Below the pieces are notes generated by a model. That model searched no databases. It was not told the DNA's origin and saw nothing but the letters and a program-made list of their open reading frames with translations. Made by a program: the position numbers and the translations under genes. From Gammaproteobacteria bacterium (lineage in GTDB: Bacteria; Pseudomonadota; Gammaproteobacteria; DSM-16500): a DNA stretch of 36,538 nucleotides. The number at the start of each line of letters is the position of its first letter. Within the stretch, counting starts at the first letter, position 1. Shown piece after piece: positions 9,716 to 17,600 of this stretch. The stretch is taken from assembly GCA_013286085.1 (NCBI GenBank), contig JABDGK010000020.1, positions 1 to 36,538 on the forward strand. The letters run 5' to 3'.

Positions 9716-10432
9716 TTATCCTACATAGCTAATTTGTAGTAACAGTTCATTCGTATGCAAATGGGTGCTGCTAATCGTGCTGGTACCCGTTTGCAATGGC
9801 GTCACACCCAAGCTTGCATTGCCTAAATCCACAAAACGATACCCTGCACCCAAACGTACGTGTTCTGTGATATTCACATCAACACCCAATCCAGCGGAAT
9901 AGGTAAGCGATCGTGTCGCATGATTACCAAAAGGCTGTGTCATCGGCACGTCAGCACTAGTGATAGGCGTTTCTGTGTAAGCATAGGCTCTATTGAAAGC
10001 GGCACCTACACTAGCAGAAACATAAGGGTGCCATACCTCGCGAAAGGCGTGCGATATTTTTGTGTCAATAGAAGCACGACGACTTTGAATTTGGTATTGA
10101 TAAGTTAAATTATTGAAAGCGGGATCAGCAAATTGATAAACATTACCATTTTCGTTGAAAGCACTATTCTCGAAATAACTGACACCAATCTGCCAAGCCC
10201 AATTCTGCAGAAATACAGTTTCACCACCAACAAATAAACCCAGATCCGTTTCCGCATCATAATGATTCGAGCCAATATAAGAATTCGGATAGGAACCAAA
10301 CATAATCCATTTAGATGAATAAACATTTGCACTCGCAAAACCAGAAGATACCGTAACAACAGGATGAAAAGCGGCGAATGAAACGATGGGAAAAGCAGCC
10401 AAAAAACAAGTTAGCAAAATCCTTTTTTGCAT
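9716..10432 (-). CDS. Small outer-membrane beta-barrel protein
   Basis: 238 residues with a clean signal peptide (M-Q-K-R-I-L-L-T-C-F-L-A-A-F-P-I-V-S-F-A, cut near 20). The mature part alternates polar and aromatic residues in short strands, for example W-A-W-Q-I-G-V-S-Y-F, W-H-P-Y-V-S-A-S-V-G-A-A-F and V-R-L-G-A-G-Y-R-F-V-D-L-G-N-A. This is typical of the OmpW/OMP_b-brl group of eight-stranded barrels. It ends L-L-L-Q-I-S-Y-V-G, without the usual terminal phenylalanine. It is the first gene of the run 10432-7280; its stop is 14 nt before the NlpC-like gene, so the two are probably co-expressed. Specific function unknown. Confidence 0.8.
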   Translation of the reverse strand: MQKRILLTCFLAAFPIVSFAAFHPVVTVSSGFASANVYSSKWIMFGSYPNSYIGSNHYDAETDLGLFVGGETVFLQNWAWQIGVSYFENSAFNENGNVYQFADPAFNNLTYQYQIQSRRASIDTKISHAFREVWHPYVSASVGAAFNRAYAYTETPITSADVPMTQPFGNHATRSLTYSAGLGVDVNITEHVRLGAGYRFVDLGNASLGVTPLQTGTSTISSTHLHTNELLLQISYVG

Positions 10433-10604
10433 ACAATCTTATTCCTTAAATTTAGCTATTTAAAAAACTAGCTCACATGTTACCTGCTAAATCATCAAGC
10501 GCCAAGCGCCAAATAATTCTAAATGCGGCAGATAAAGAAAAATCATCACCCTCCCCCATGTGATTATCAATGGGAAAGGATGTAATTAGACACAATAGTG
10601 CTAT

Positions 10605-10937
10605 TTAGTGTGTTGATTGAACTTGTGGAGCAGCAGGTGTTACTGTTCTCATATTTGGGTGTTGACCCCGATATTTTTGATCATGATGTTCTTCTCTAGC
10701 ACGATTGCGATCCATATCAAATTTACGTTGATCTTCCATCAGTTTTTGTTTATCTCGTTGCATTACTTCATTCGCTTCACGCACTCTATCACGGTCCACA
10801 TCAAGTCTATGCTTATCTTCTTCTACCATGACTCTAGCACGCTCTACTTCACCGCGATCATACCATTCAGCAAAAGCACTTACCGACAACGCTAAACCCA
10901 TCAATGTAGCCAGTGTTAAGATGATTTTCTTTTTCAT
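10605..10937 (-). CDS. Small periplasmic highly charged helical protein
   Basis: 110 residues. The start at 10937 is preferred over 10958 because GGGAGA precedes it at good spacing and it begins directly with a signal peptide (M-K-K-K-I-I-L-T-L-A-T-L-M-G-L-A-L-S-V-S, then A-F-A). The mature part is a run of charged heptad-like units (E-V-E-R-A-R, H-R-L-D-V-D-R-D-R-V-R-E-A-N, K-F-D-M-D-R-N-R-A-R-E) and should form one long helix or coiled coil. A Pro/Ala/Gln tail follows. Its internal D-R-D-R / D-R-N-R motifs suggest repeat expansion. Function unknown. Confidence 0.75.
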   Translation of the reverse strand: MKKKIILTLATLMGLALSVSAFAEWYDRGEVERARVMVEEDKHRLDVDRDRVREANEVMQRDKQKLMEDQRKFDMDRNRAREEHHDQKYRGQHPNMRTVTPAAPQVQSTH

Positions 10938-11198
10938 TTCAGCATCTCCCAAAGTCATTTATTTGTTTGATTTACTTCAATAAATAGAAAACGCAATCGG
11001 TGAATCAACAAGGAATCGCTATAAAACAATAAGCTAGCTTACACGCATCAGTTACGATGTGGTAATATATAGCATAGCACAAATTAGTACAGGAGCATGG
11101 CGAGTTTGCCGAAATTTAAACGCTTTGGTTATATACTTCTTTTTTAGAATCAATAACTAACTACCAATTTCAACATTGAGCTAAATAAGGTAAGCATT

Positions 11199-11489
11199 AT
11201 GTCACACTCTCGTCCAGGCATATTTGGTAGCGCCTCAACATCCAAAGGTCTGCTTGAAAAGCTAAAACGCAAACACAAAGAATTACAAAAACAAATAGAA
11301 AGCTTAACGCAACAAATGAAAGACGCGGGTGGCGACAAAGGTGGGCTAACTAGAGAAATCCTTGCTAAAGACAGGCGTTATCTAAAACAAGTACAGACAT
11401 CCCTCAAAAAAATAATTAACGAAAAAGAAAAAGCTGCCAACATAACTGATATCGCAACAAAAAAGCATTCACCTAGAAACACTGGGTAA
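11199..11489 (+). CDS. Unknown small charged coiled-coil protein (96 aa)
   Basis: Not recognised. Lysine-rich, with heptad-like spacing (L-L-E-K-L-K-R-K-H-K-E-L-Q-K-Q-I-E-S-L-T-Q-Q-M-K) across about residues 16-80, so probably a cytosolic coiled coil. No signal peptide. An AAGG sequence lies ~9-12 nt before the ATG. A weak promoter-like pair (TTACAC, 18 nt, TAATAT ending at 11068) lies upstream. It diverges from the 110-aa periplasmic protein. Confidence 0.6.
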   Translation: MSHSRPGIFGSASTSKGLLEKLKRKHKELQKQIESLTQQMKDAGGDKGGLTREILAKDRRYLKQVQTSLKKIINEKEKAANITDIATKKHSPRNTG

Positions 11490-11525
11490 TAGCTATAAAA
11501 TAATTTTCAGAATAAAGTTAAATTC

Positions 11526-11549
11526 CAGGAAAGAAAAAATACTTTCCTG
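11526..11549. terminator. Hairpin between convergent genes, possible terminator
   Basis: CAGGAAAG (11526-11533) and CTTTCCTG (11542-11549) form an 8-bp stem with an 8-nt A-rich loop, lying between the ends of the 96-aa gene (+) and the OmpA-type lipoprotein gene (-). No strong T-run follows directly on either strand, so termination efficiency is doubtful. Confidence 0.4.
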
Positions 11550-11571
11550 AAATTTAGCTTACTCGTATTTT

Positions 11572-12231
11572 TTACATCGGTCTTAGCGTAACAACCACAC
11601 GTCGATTCATTGCACGCCCTGCTGCTGTTGCATTCGAGGCAATCGGATCACGCTTACCACGGCCTTCAGCAAATATACGATTTGGATTGACACCGTGTGC
11701 ACTCAAGTAATCACCGACACTCTGCGCACGTCGTTCCGACAACCCTTGATTGTAAGCCGCATTGCCAACGCTATCCGTAAAGCCAGTGACAATAACATTG
11801 TTCTTGTTATATTTGCGGATGACTGTCGCAACAGACTCTAATACAGGATAGAAATCTTGGCGTATACTTGCTTGACCTGTCGCAAACGTCACATCAGATG
11901 CCATAATTAATTGAATATCGTTACCATTCTTTTGAACCTGAACACCTGTGCCTACTAATTGTTGACGAAGTTCTGCATTTTCTTTATCGAATGAATTTCC
12001 GATGAGGCCACCTGTGACAGCACCGACAGCACCACCAATTAATGCACCGCGACCACCACCCGCAAACGCACCGAGTGCAGCACCACCTAATGCACCCATG
12101 GTCGTACCAATTGTTGCATCACTTGTTTGCGATTGACCGGTGTAAGGATTCACTGTGCTACAGCCTGTCAATAATGCCATGCTGACGCAAAGCGATGCGC
12201 ATAATACTTTTTTACCTGGCGCTACTTGCAT
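11572..12231 (-). CDS. OmpA-family lipoprotein with glycine zipper (YiaD-like)
   Basis: 219 residues from the ATG at 12231, which has GGGAG 8 nt upstream; the ATG at 12246 lacks one. A lipoprotein signal ends in L-L-T-G-C-S, so the cysteine should be lipidated. Next comes a glycine-zipper segment (G-A-L-G-G-A-A-L-G-A-F-A-G-G...G-G-L-I-G-N-S), then a C-terminal OmpA domain (~115-215) with the peptidoglycan-binding core V-T-G-F-T-D-S-V-G...L-S-E-R-R-A-Q-S-V. It probably tethers the outer membrane to peptidoglycan. It appears to be monocistronic. Confidence 0.88.
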   Translation of the reverse strand: MQVAPGKKVLCASLCVSMALLTGCSTVNPYTGQSQTSDATIGTTMGALGGAALGAFAGGGRGALIGGAVGAVTGGLIGNSFDKENAELRQQLVGTGVQVQKNGNDIQLIMASDVTFATGQASIRQDFYPVLESVATVIRKYNKNNVIVTGFTDSVGNAAYNQGLSERRAQSVGDYLSAHGVNPNRIFAEGRGKRDPIASNATAAGRAMNRRVVVTLRPM

Positions 12232-12352
12232 ATTGTAAACTCCCATTAATTTTAAGAAAAAACACGTTGCCTAAGGGCGATTAGCGTATCATAACTTATC
12301 CCATATAATGCAATAAAAACAAAAAATCTGGCTGATTTTAGAACAAAAAAGA

Positions 12353-12381
12353 TGGATTTAATAAAATACAAACTTTATACT
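12353..12381 (+). promoter_or_regulatory. Putative promoter for the PLP enzyme
   Basis: TGGATT (12353-12358), 17-nt spacer, TATACT (12376-12381). The -10 is good and the -35 weak. Transcription would start ~26 nt before the ATG at 12414; GGAAG lies ~9 nt upstream of that ATG. Confidence 0.4.
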
Positions 12382-12413
12382 GCTTACACTTTCCAGGACG
12401 GAAGAAACCAACC

Positions 12414-13736
12414 ATGCTGCGCAATTTACCAGCTTTTTTAGTCAGAGTCACACAACGAGTCCCTATAACTTCGAAAACGGCAGCTAGCACACAACGAATT
12501 AATCGCGCCTTGTCGACACTCAGTCAACAACCACGCTATCCATCAGTCACTGCACCGACTAATGCACGTAATCATGACAATCCGGTCATTCCACCCCAGC
12601 ACCAGTCAATGCATCCAGCACGACCGGTACTCAATGCTTGGCAAACAACAGCTATTCAAGCACTGATAAATGAACAAAAAAACTGTCCTGAAACACCCAT
12701 CTACTCATTGGGAAAAATTCATGGCATTGAAATATTAGCAAAAGATGAACGTGCATTTCCCTCAAAAAATCTCAAACATCGCTTAGCAAGAGCACTCCTC
12801 TTGCGCGCGTTACGTCTTGGGCTAATCAATAAAAATACCTGCCTATTTGAAGCATCGTCTGGTGGCACCGCTTATTCTGAAGCGTATTTTGCAAAATTAC
12901 TAGGACTGTCATACACCGCTGTTCTTGCGAAAGGCACACCACAAAGCAAACTCGATGCTATTAAAAAACAAGGCGGCTTTGTTGTAGAGTGCGAACCAGG
13001 ACAAGATATCGCTACAGCCACCGAATTGGGAAAACAGTCTGGATGTTATTTCATAAATCAATTTGACCACGGCAGTGACGCCACCAATCCAGATCATAAC
13101 ATCGCCTCAGAAATCACCGCACAATTTAAAAAACTGAATTTACCCATGCCAACAGTTAGCATCTGTGGTCCGGGCACCGGTGTCACCGCAACAATACAGG
13201 GCAAATACTTCCAATGGCATGGTCTACCGACCAAGGTCATCCTGGGTGACCCAGAAAATTCCGTGTTCTACTCGGCCTGGCAAAGCGGCGATAGGCGTAT
13301 CACGACTCAAATAGGCTCGCGCATTGGTGGCATTGGTCGGCAATGCATACCGAATGCATTTGATCACACTGTCGTTACTGAAATCATCCCTATCCCAGAT
13401 GCTAAATCCATCGCGGCTCGTCGTTTTTTACGTGAGGTATTTGGTCTCCATACGGGTGGGTCAACAGGCACAAACTTCGCTGTTTGCCTTGAAGTCATTG
13501 AACGTATGCGCTTGAAGAATGAAACTGGCAGTGTACTAATGATAATAGGTGATCAAGGCGCATTGTACGACAACACTTACGACAACGAGCAATGGCTAAA
13601 AGAAAAAAATATTTATATTCAACCTTATCTAGAGGAAATGTATAAACTTCCTCTGCAATCTATCCACAAACCTACATTGCTGAGTCTGAGAAATAGTCAT
13701 CAAGAAAAACCCACTGAAAAAAGATTTAGGTTTTAA
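12414..13736 (+). CDS. Cysteine-synthase-like PLP enzyme (CysK2-like) with basic N-terminal leader
   Basis: 440 residues. Residues ~75-410 are a fold-type II PLP enzyme. The Schiff-base lysine is probably K121 (P-S-K-N-L-K-H-R), the substrate loop is E-A-S-S-G-G-T-A, the phosphate-binding loop is G-P-G-T-G-V-T-A, and a G-S-R-I-G-G-I-G-R segment follows. The E-A-S-S-G and G-I-G-R motifs resemble the CysK2 branch of cysteine synthases rather than CysK/CysM, so a beta-replacement reaction on an activated serine is likely; exact substrate unknown. The first ~54 residues hold eight Arg/Lys, many Ser/Thr and no Asp or Glu, an extension cysteine synthases do not need. It is a single gene, and a repeat arm begins 4 nt after its stop. 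Confidence 0.82.
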   Translation: MLRNLPAFLVRVTQRVPITSKTAASTQRINRALSTLSQQPRYPSVTAPTNARNHDNPVIPPQHQSMHPARPVLNAWQTTAIQALINEQKNCPETPIYSLGKIHGIEILAKDERAFPSKNLKHRLARALLLRALRLGLINKNTCLFEASSGGTAYSEAYFAKLLGLSYTAVLAKGTPQSKLDAIKKQGGFVVECEPGQDIATATELGKQSGCYFINQFDHGSDATNPDHNIASEITAQFKKLNLPMPTVSICGPGTGVTATIQGKYFQWHGLPTKVILGDPENSVFYSAWQSGDRRITTQIGSRIGGIGRQCIPNAFDHTVVTEIIPIPDAKSIAARRFLREVFGLHTGGSTGTNFAVCLEVIERMRLKNETGSVLMIIGDQGALYDNTYDNEQWLKEKNIYIQPYLEEMYKLPLQSIHKPTLLSLRNSHQEKPTEKRFRF

Positions 13737-13740
13737 AATT

Positions 13741-13879
13741 GTAGAGTGAACAAAGTGCAGCAAGGGCTGGGAGAGGGAAGCTCTACTCAAAATTCGATTT
13801 ATGCAACAGGAATACCTCTTTCCCGTGATAGCAAAAACATTCGTGAGGATACTTCAGCGCTGCGCTTTATCCACTCTAC
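13741..13879. repeat. Degenerate inverted-repeat element (MITE-like or paired REP), GTAGAGTG family
   Basis: Two 21-nt arms in inverted orientation (13741-13761 and 13859-13879) match at 18 of 21 positions and share the core GTAGAGTGRAYAAAGYGCAGC seen, as GTAGGGTGGACAAAGCGCAGC, at 6296. They enclose ~97 nt with no convincing gene; a further CTCTAC (13781-13786) can pair with the left arm. The right arm directly abuts the stop codon of the 126-aa gene (-), and the left arm is 4 nt from the stop of the PLP enzyme (+). Confidence 0.7.
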
Positions 13880-14260
13880 TCATCTGGGAGAAAAATGTCT
13901 TTCTGCTTGCAGAGCAGGTCGCGGGTGCAAACACTCGCGATTCAGATAATCATCTATATTCAATAACAAAGACCGAATGAAATACCCTCTCTCAACACTT
14001 TCTTTGAGATACAAGGATAAGGCGCCGCTACTCTGCACAAATAACAACAAGGTGTGCACATGCCACGTTTCATGCATATCGTTATCGTATTTCAGACCAT
14101 ACTGCGCAACGCTAACTTGCACAATGAGGCTTAATAAAGCTGCATCAGTAATAGCTGATACATAATTAGGATCTTGCTCGATGCGAGCACATTGAAAAGC
14201 AAACTCGTCTCGCAGCAAAACCGGTGTAGTACTAGCTGCTGGAAAAAAATTAAGCGTCAT
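13880..14260 (-). CDS. Unknown small protein at the end of the glycan operon (126 aa)
   Basis: Not recognised. It starts 3 nt after the stop of the GT4-like gene, so it should be co-translated with the glycan operon. The sequence is soluble and helical, with a W-H-V-H-T-L-L-L-F-V motif and several cysteines, and has no signal peptide or membrane helix. The stop codon TGA is immediately followed by a GTAGAG repeat arm, so the natural C-terminus could have been altered by repeat insertion. A role in glycan assembly is inferred from position only. Confidence 0.65.
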   Translation of the reverse strand: MTLNFFPAASTTPVLLRDEFAFQCARIEQDPNYVSAITDAALLSLIVQVSVAQYGLKYDNDMHETWHVHTLLLFVQSSGALSLYLKESVERGYFIRSLLLNIDDYLNRECLHPRPALQAERHFSPR

Positions 14261-14263
14261 AGT

Positions 14264-15736
14264 TTAAGCAGAAACCCCCTCATTCTCCGCAACCTGAATC
14301 GGTGTAAACTCAATTTTTAATGACAACTGAGGTTTTTTGTGCGGCTGCAATAAGCGTATTTTAAAATTAAAATTAAATCCAGCTTCCTGGGTTAAACAAA
14401 CAAAATTACCCTGATTATTCTCGATAATCCCCTGCTCTTTGATCTCTGTATCGCCGGTCGCCATGGTACCATTCTCACTCGACAATTCAACTTTTATAAT
14501 TTTGAATACCTTATACAGTTTGCCAAAATGGACAGAAAAAATATTCTCACCAATCACTAGCGGCACATGTAACGCATAATATCCGCTCTGATATAATGGC
14601 ACAGCCGGTAGACATTGTTTGCCCGATTTTTTAAAAGTGACGTCAAGATGTTCCTGCAAATAGGTTTTGACGTTAGCCAACACAGCATCCCGGTTGGATA
14701 CGGGGTGAGATGCGATTTTTTCAATGGCATTCGCAAAATCTTGCGAAGCATGTTGCCAGTCAATCCAATTTGTTGCAGTCTGCTTCGCACCAGCAATCAA
14801 CCTCTCTAGCAAGTTCCGGTCTTGGTGCAATGCTTGTAAATAGCGAATGACAGCTTCTTCATCATTGGTTTTTGCCACCAGTGCATTGACATCATGCTCA
14901 ATGTATTCATCAAAACCGGTAACATCATAAACAATGGCAGTGCCACCACAGTGAAACATTTCTAACGGTGGCCCAAACATACCTTCCACATAAGACAGCT
15001 TCACTAACACATCGCATGAGCGATAAATTTTTGGCACATCTTGAATAGAAACTTGCGAAAAGACACGATCGACTCCCGGATAAGATTCCACTTTGGAGCT
15101 TGTTAACAGCCAAACCTCGCCTACTTTTGCTTGTTTACAAAGCTCAACCGTACGAGCGACATTTTTAAAAATAAGATCAACAGGGCCTTCCACTAAAATT
15201 CGTAGTTGCTGCAAAGATTTCTCAGCATAGACTTCACCTTGCTCGGTATAAACAGTTTTCAAAATACCGTTACGCACTAATTCACATGAATTTTGATAGT
15301 GATGCTGTAAATATTTTTGAATCCAAACAGCTTCCGTAATAACCGGCAACCCCAACTGATAAGTGCGATCCACAACATCGCGTAAAAATGTGAGTTCTTT
15401 CGCATAAAATCGTGATTCAATAGATTGCACAAAATAGATTGCTGTGTTCGCCTTTATTTTTGCAAATGAAAATAAAATAGCCCACCACGTATAGATAGCT
15501 ACATCAAATTGATAATGTGCAGCATCTTTGATATGAATAAATTCCAATTCTTTTATTGCAGGATGCCAACAAGCCGATGCGTTCTTTAAAGCTTTCAATT
15601 CGTCTAATGTCATGAAGACCAGGGCAATACGCACATCGAAACCCGCGTTTTTTAAAAATAACGCATGTTGCAAAATAACATACGTACCACCACTGATGTT
15701 AGCACTTCCCAGCAAAAAAACTATTTTCTTTGCCAT
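14264..15736 (-). CDS. Glycosyltransferase, GT4-like (GT-B fold) with C-terminal beta-rich domain
   Basis: 490 residues. The N-terminus K-I-V-F-L-L-G-S-A-N-I-S-G-G-T-Y-V-I-L-Q-H-A is the usual first strand and glycine loop of GT-B glycosyltransferases. Near residues 245-275, V-E-G-M-F-G-P-P-L-E-M-F-H-C-G-G-T-A-I-V is the donor-nucleotide motif with the family's E-x(7)-E-like acidic positions. About 120 extra residues at the C-terminus (~370-490) look beta-rich and may bind glycan. It would act at the cytosolic face, transferring a sugar from a nucleotide donor. AGAGGT precedes the ATG. It lies 9 nt after the CDP-glycerol-transferase-like gene. Confidence 0.83.
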   Translation of the reverse strand: MAKKIVFLLGSANISGGTYVILQHALFLKNAGFDVRIALVFMTLDELKALKNASACWHPAIKELEFIHIKDAAHYQFDVAIYTWWAILFSFAKIKANTAIYFVQSIESRFYAKELTFLRDVVDRTYQLGLPVITEAVWIQKYLQHHYQNSCELVRNGILKTVYTEQGEVYAEKSLQQLRILVEGPVDLIFKNVARTVELCKQAKVGEVWLLTSSKVESYPGVDRVFSQVSIQDVPKIYRSCDVLVKLSYVEGMFGPPLEMFHCGGTAIVYDVTGFDEYIEHDVNALVAKTNDEEAVIRYLQALHQDRNLLERLIAGAKQTATNWIDWQHASQDFANAIEKIASHPVSNRDAVLANVKTYLQEHLDVTFKKSGKQCLPAVPLYQSGYYALHVPLVIGENIFSVHFGKLYKVFKIIKVELSSENGTMATGDTEIKEQGIIENNQGNFVCLTQEAGFNFNFKIRLLQPHKKPQLSLKIEFTPIQVAENEGVSA

Positions 15737-15745
15737 AATTACCTC

Positions 15746-16837
15746 TTAATTATTATTCAGATTAGTGGCCGTCATCGATATGGATGTTAAACCTGCGCTA
15801 GAAAAAACCGGCTTACAGAGTCTCTTATCTGCTAATTGAATTAATGCTTCCGCAGCCTCTTTTGCTGCGGTACCATCACGAAATGCAACATGCTGATCCG
15901 CCCAAAGCTTGCGATGCTCAGCATGCGTTGAAGACGTTAACGCGATATCAATTGCTTGTCTCAACTGATCTGGCTGATAGCAGAGACTCACCATGCTATC
16001 AACATGATAGTGGCTCAGCCATCCTGTTATTTCGTGTGGATCAATAACCATACCCACTGTCGGGATATCGCAAAGACACGCCTCAAATAAACCACCACTT
16101 CTCACATCGGAAACAACCACATCACTTGCCGCATACACTTCTGCTAAATCATATGCATTTTCTAACAACAATAATCCACTGGCCTTCAGTTTTTCCATAC
16201 GCTCTGGTTCAAAACGCACGGTGCAATGATGTGGCCGCAGAATTATTTGATACTGATCAGCAAGCTGTAATAAATACGGCAGGAATGCATCAAGACCCGT
16301 ATTGTTATCCCACGTCGGCAAAAAAGCTAACACAGGACGATGCTCATTCAATCCCCAAGCCTCACGGATTTTTTGACGTGATAATTTACCTGCAAAAAAA
16401 TCATCATAACGCGGATAGCCAATAATGGGTAATTGTTCGGGCGTTAGCCATTGCATAAATCGTTCTTGATAAGCGCGGCCATGTGTTAAAACAACATCAA
16501 ATGGCTTTACTGCATGCGCTTGCAACGCCCACGCAGCAGGAAAGATGACTGGCCCATACATAAGACGAACCCGATAAGCATAATTTGCTAAGATATCTGC
16601 ATTTTGCGTCGTCACACCCATGGTAGCGGTGCAATCTGGCTTATCGGTAAAAGGAAGTTGGCGCGACTCACAATAAGCTTGAAAAGTGGCGTAATCAAAC
16701 CAGTTCGCTGCGGCCGTATTTTGATGACCAGGGACAGCCACTAAATTTGTTTCGACACCCTTACGTTTTAACTCTCGCCAGATTGGTTCGTAATTAGCAA
16801 CCTCAAATGCATCCACATGGTAAAACTCAATTTTCAT
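15746..16837 (-). CDS. CDP-glycerol glycerophosphotransferase-like protein (TagB/TagF fold)
   Basis: 363 residues of GT-B type. The C-terminal half matches this family: R-P-V-L-A-F-L-P-T-W (~170-180), I-I-L-R-P-H-H (~205) and A-A-S-D-V-V-V-S-D-V-R-S-G-G-L-F-E-A-C-L (~245-265). Family members move glycerol-phosphate or ribitol-phosphate from CDP-alditols to a glycan acceptor; a plain sugar transferase is the alternative. The directly upstream, overlapping gene is a LicC-like cytidylyltransferase, which could make the CDP-activated donor. The overlap with that gene is 11 nt, and GGAGTGG precedes the ATG. Confidence 0.72.
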   Translation of the reverse strand: MKIEFYHVDAFEVANYEPIWRELKRKGVETNLVAVPGHQNTAAANWFDYATFQAYCESRQLPFTDKPDCTATMGVTTQNADILANYAYRVRLMYGPVIFPAAWALQAHAVKPFDVVLTHGRAYQERFMQWLTPEQLPIIGYPRYDDFFAGKLSRQKIREAWGLNEHRPVLAFLPTWDNNTGLDAFLPYLLQLADQYQIILRPHHCTVRFEPERMEKLKASGLLLLENAYDLAEVYAASDVVVSDVRSGGLFEACLCDIPTVGMVIDPHEITGWLSHYHVDSMVSLCYQPDQLRQAIDIALTSSTHAEHRKLWADQHVAFRDGTAAKEAAEALIQLADKRLCKPVFSSAGLTSISMTATNLNNN

Positions 16838-17600
16838 TTTCCACTCCGCTATAAAGCCGTTGCATTTTATTAGTTAGCACATGTCGCAAATGATCAACAT
16901 CCGCATGGAAATCAATTTCTTGCCAATTGCCTTCTGACTCAAATAACCACGGTAAGACGGGCATACCTTTTCGCCACATACGATTAAAAATTTCTAGCCA
17001 AAAACGATTATTATCTTCCTCGCGCACCGCCCCTTCTAACTGCTCAAGAAACAATTGGCGCGCGCGTGCGCCTTTAATCATAGCTAATCCAGGCGATTCA
17101 GCACTGGCTTCTTCGGCAGGAATATTTTTGCTAACATGACTAACATAACCATCTGTTATTTGGATTTTCATGTCATCGGAATCAAAACGTTTTTTGTGAC
17201 AGGCTGACAACCAAATTCCATGATCTAATTTTGCAAACTCAGCAAAAATAGTAGAATTAAAAATATTATCACCGTTGGTAATCATCACATCGCTATCGGC
17301 TATCACGGATTTTGCCAACCATAATGACAATAAATTATTGGAAACCCGCCAAAAAGGATTATAGATAGTATTAATCTTGAATCCTCGCTCTTGATAGGTA
17401 CGCATTTTTGCTTCAATTTGATCGGCTAAATAACCAATCACCAAGATGATTTCCGAAATTGCCCCCGACTCTTGTAAACTTAGCATTTGCTCTTCTAACA
17501 AAGTTTTGCCGTTACCCATGTCGATAAGCGGTTTGGGTGTATTCTGCGTTAAAGGCATTAAACGCTCACCACGTCCCGCCGCCAAAATAATTATCTTCAT
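16827..17600 (-). CDS. Nucleotidyltransferase, LicC-like (phosphocholine/sugar-phosphate cytidylyltransferase family)
   Basis: 257 residues. The N-terminal signature I-I-L-A-A-G-R-G-E-R-L-M-P-L-T...P-K-P-L is the nucleotide-binding loop of NTP transferases. T-N-G-D-N (~110) carries the metal-binding aspartate, and E-I-D (~230) would be the second. The size and the N-N-L-L-S-L-W motif fit the LicC branch, which makes CDP-choline or a related CDP-activated donor; a UDP/dTDP-sugar enzyme cannot be excluded. It overlaps AsnB by 4 nt (ATGA) and the next gene by 11 nt. AAGGGG precedes the start. Confidence 0.8.
   Translation of the reverse strand: MKIIILAAGRGERLMPLTQNTPKPLIDMGNGKTLLEEQMLSLQESGAISEIILVIGYLADQIEAKMRTYQERGFKINTIYNPFWRVSNNLLSLWLAKSVIADSDVMITNGDNIFNSTIFAEFAKLDHGIWLSACHKKRFDSDDMKIQITDGYVSHVSKNIPAEEASAESPGLAMIKGARARQLFLEQLEGAVREEDNNRFWLEIFNRMWRKGMPVLPWLFESEGNWQEIDFHADVDHLRHVLTNKMQRLYSGVENEN

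Noticed and set aside
10498-10514. Short direct repeat caagcgccaagcgccaa
   Set aside because: Only two units of 7 nt; could touch the promoter of the barrel gene but is too short to call a repeat array or CRISPR.
13746-13949. 67-aa open frame on the plus strand
   Set aside because: It overlaps the inverted-repeat element and the end of the 126-aa gene; no start signals and no recognisable protein.
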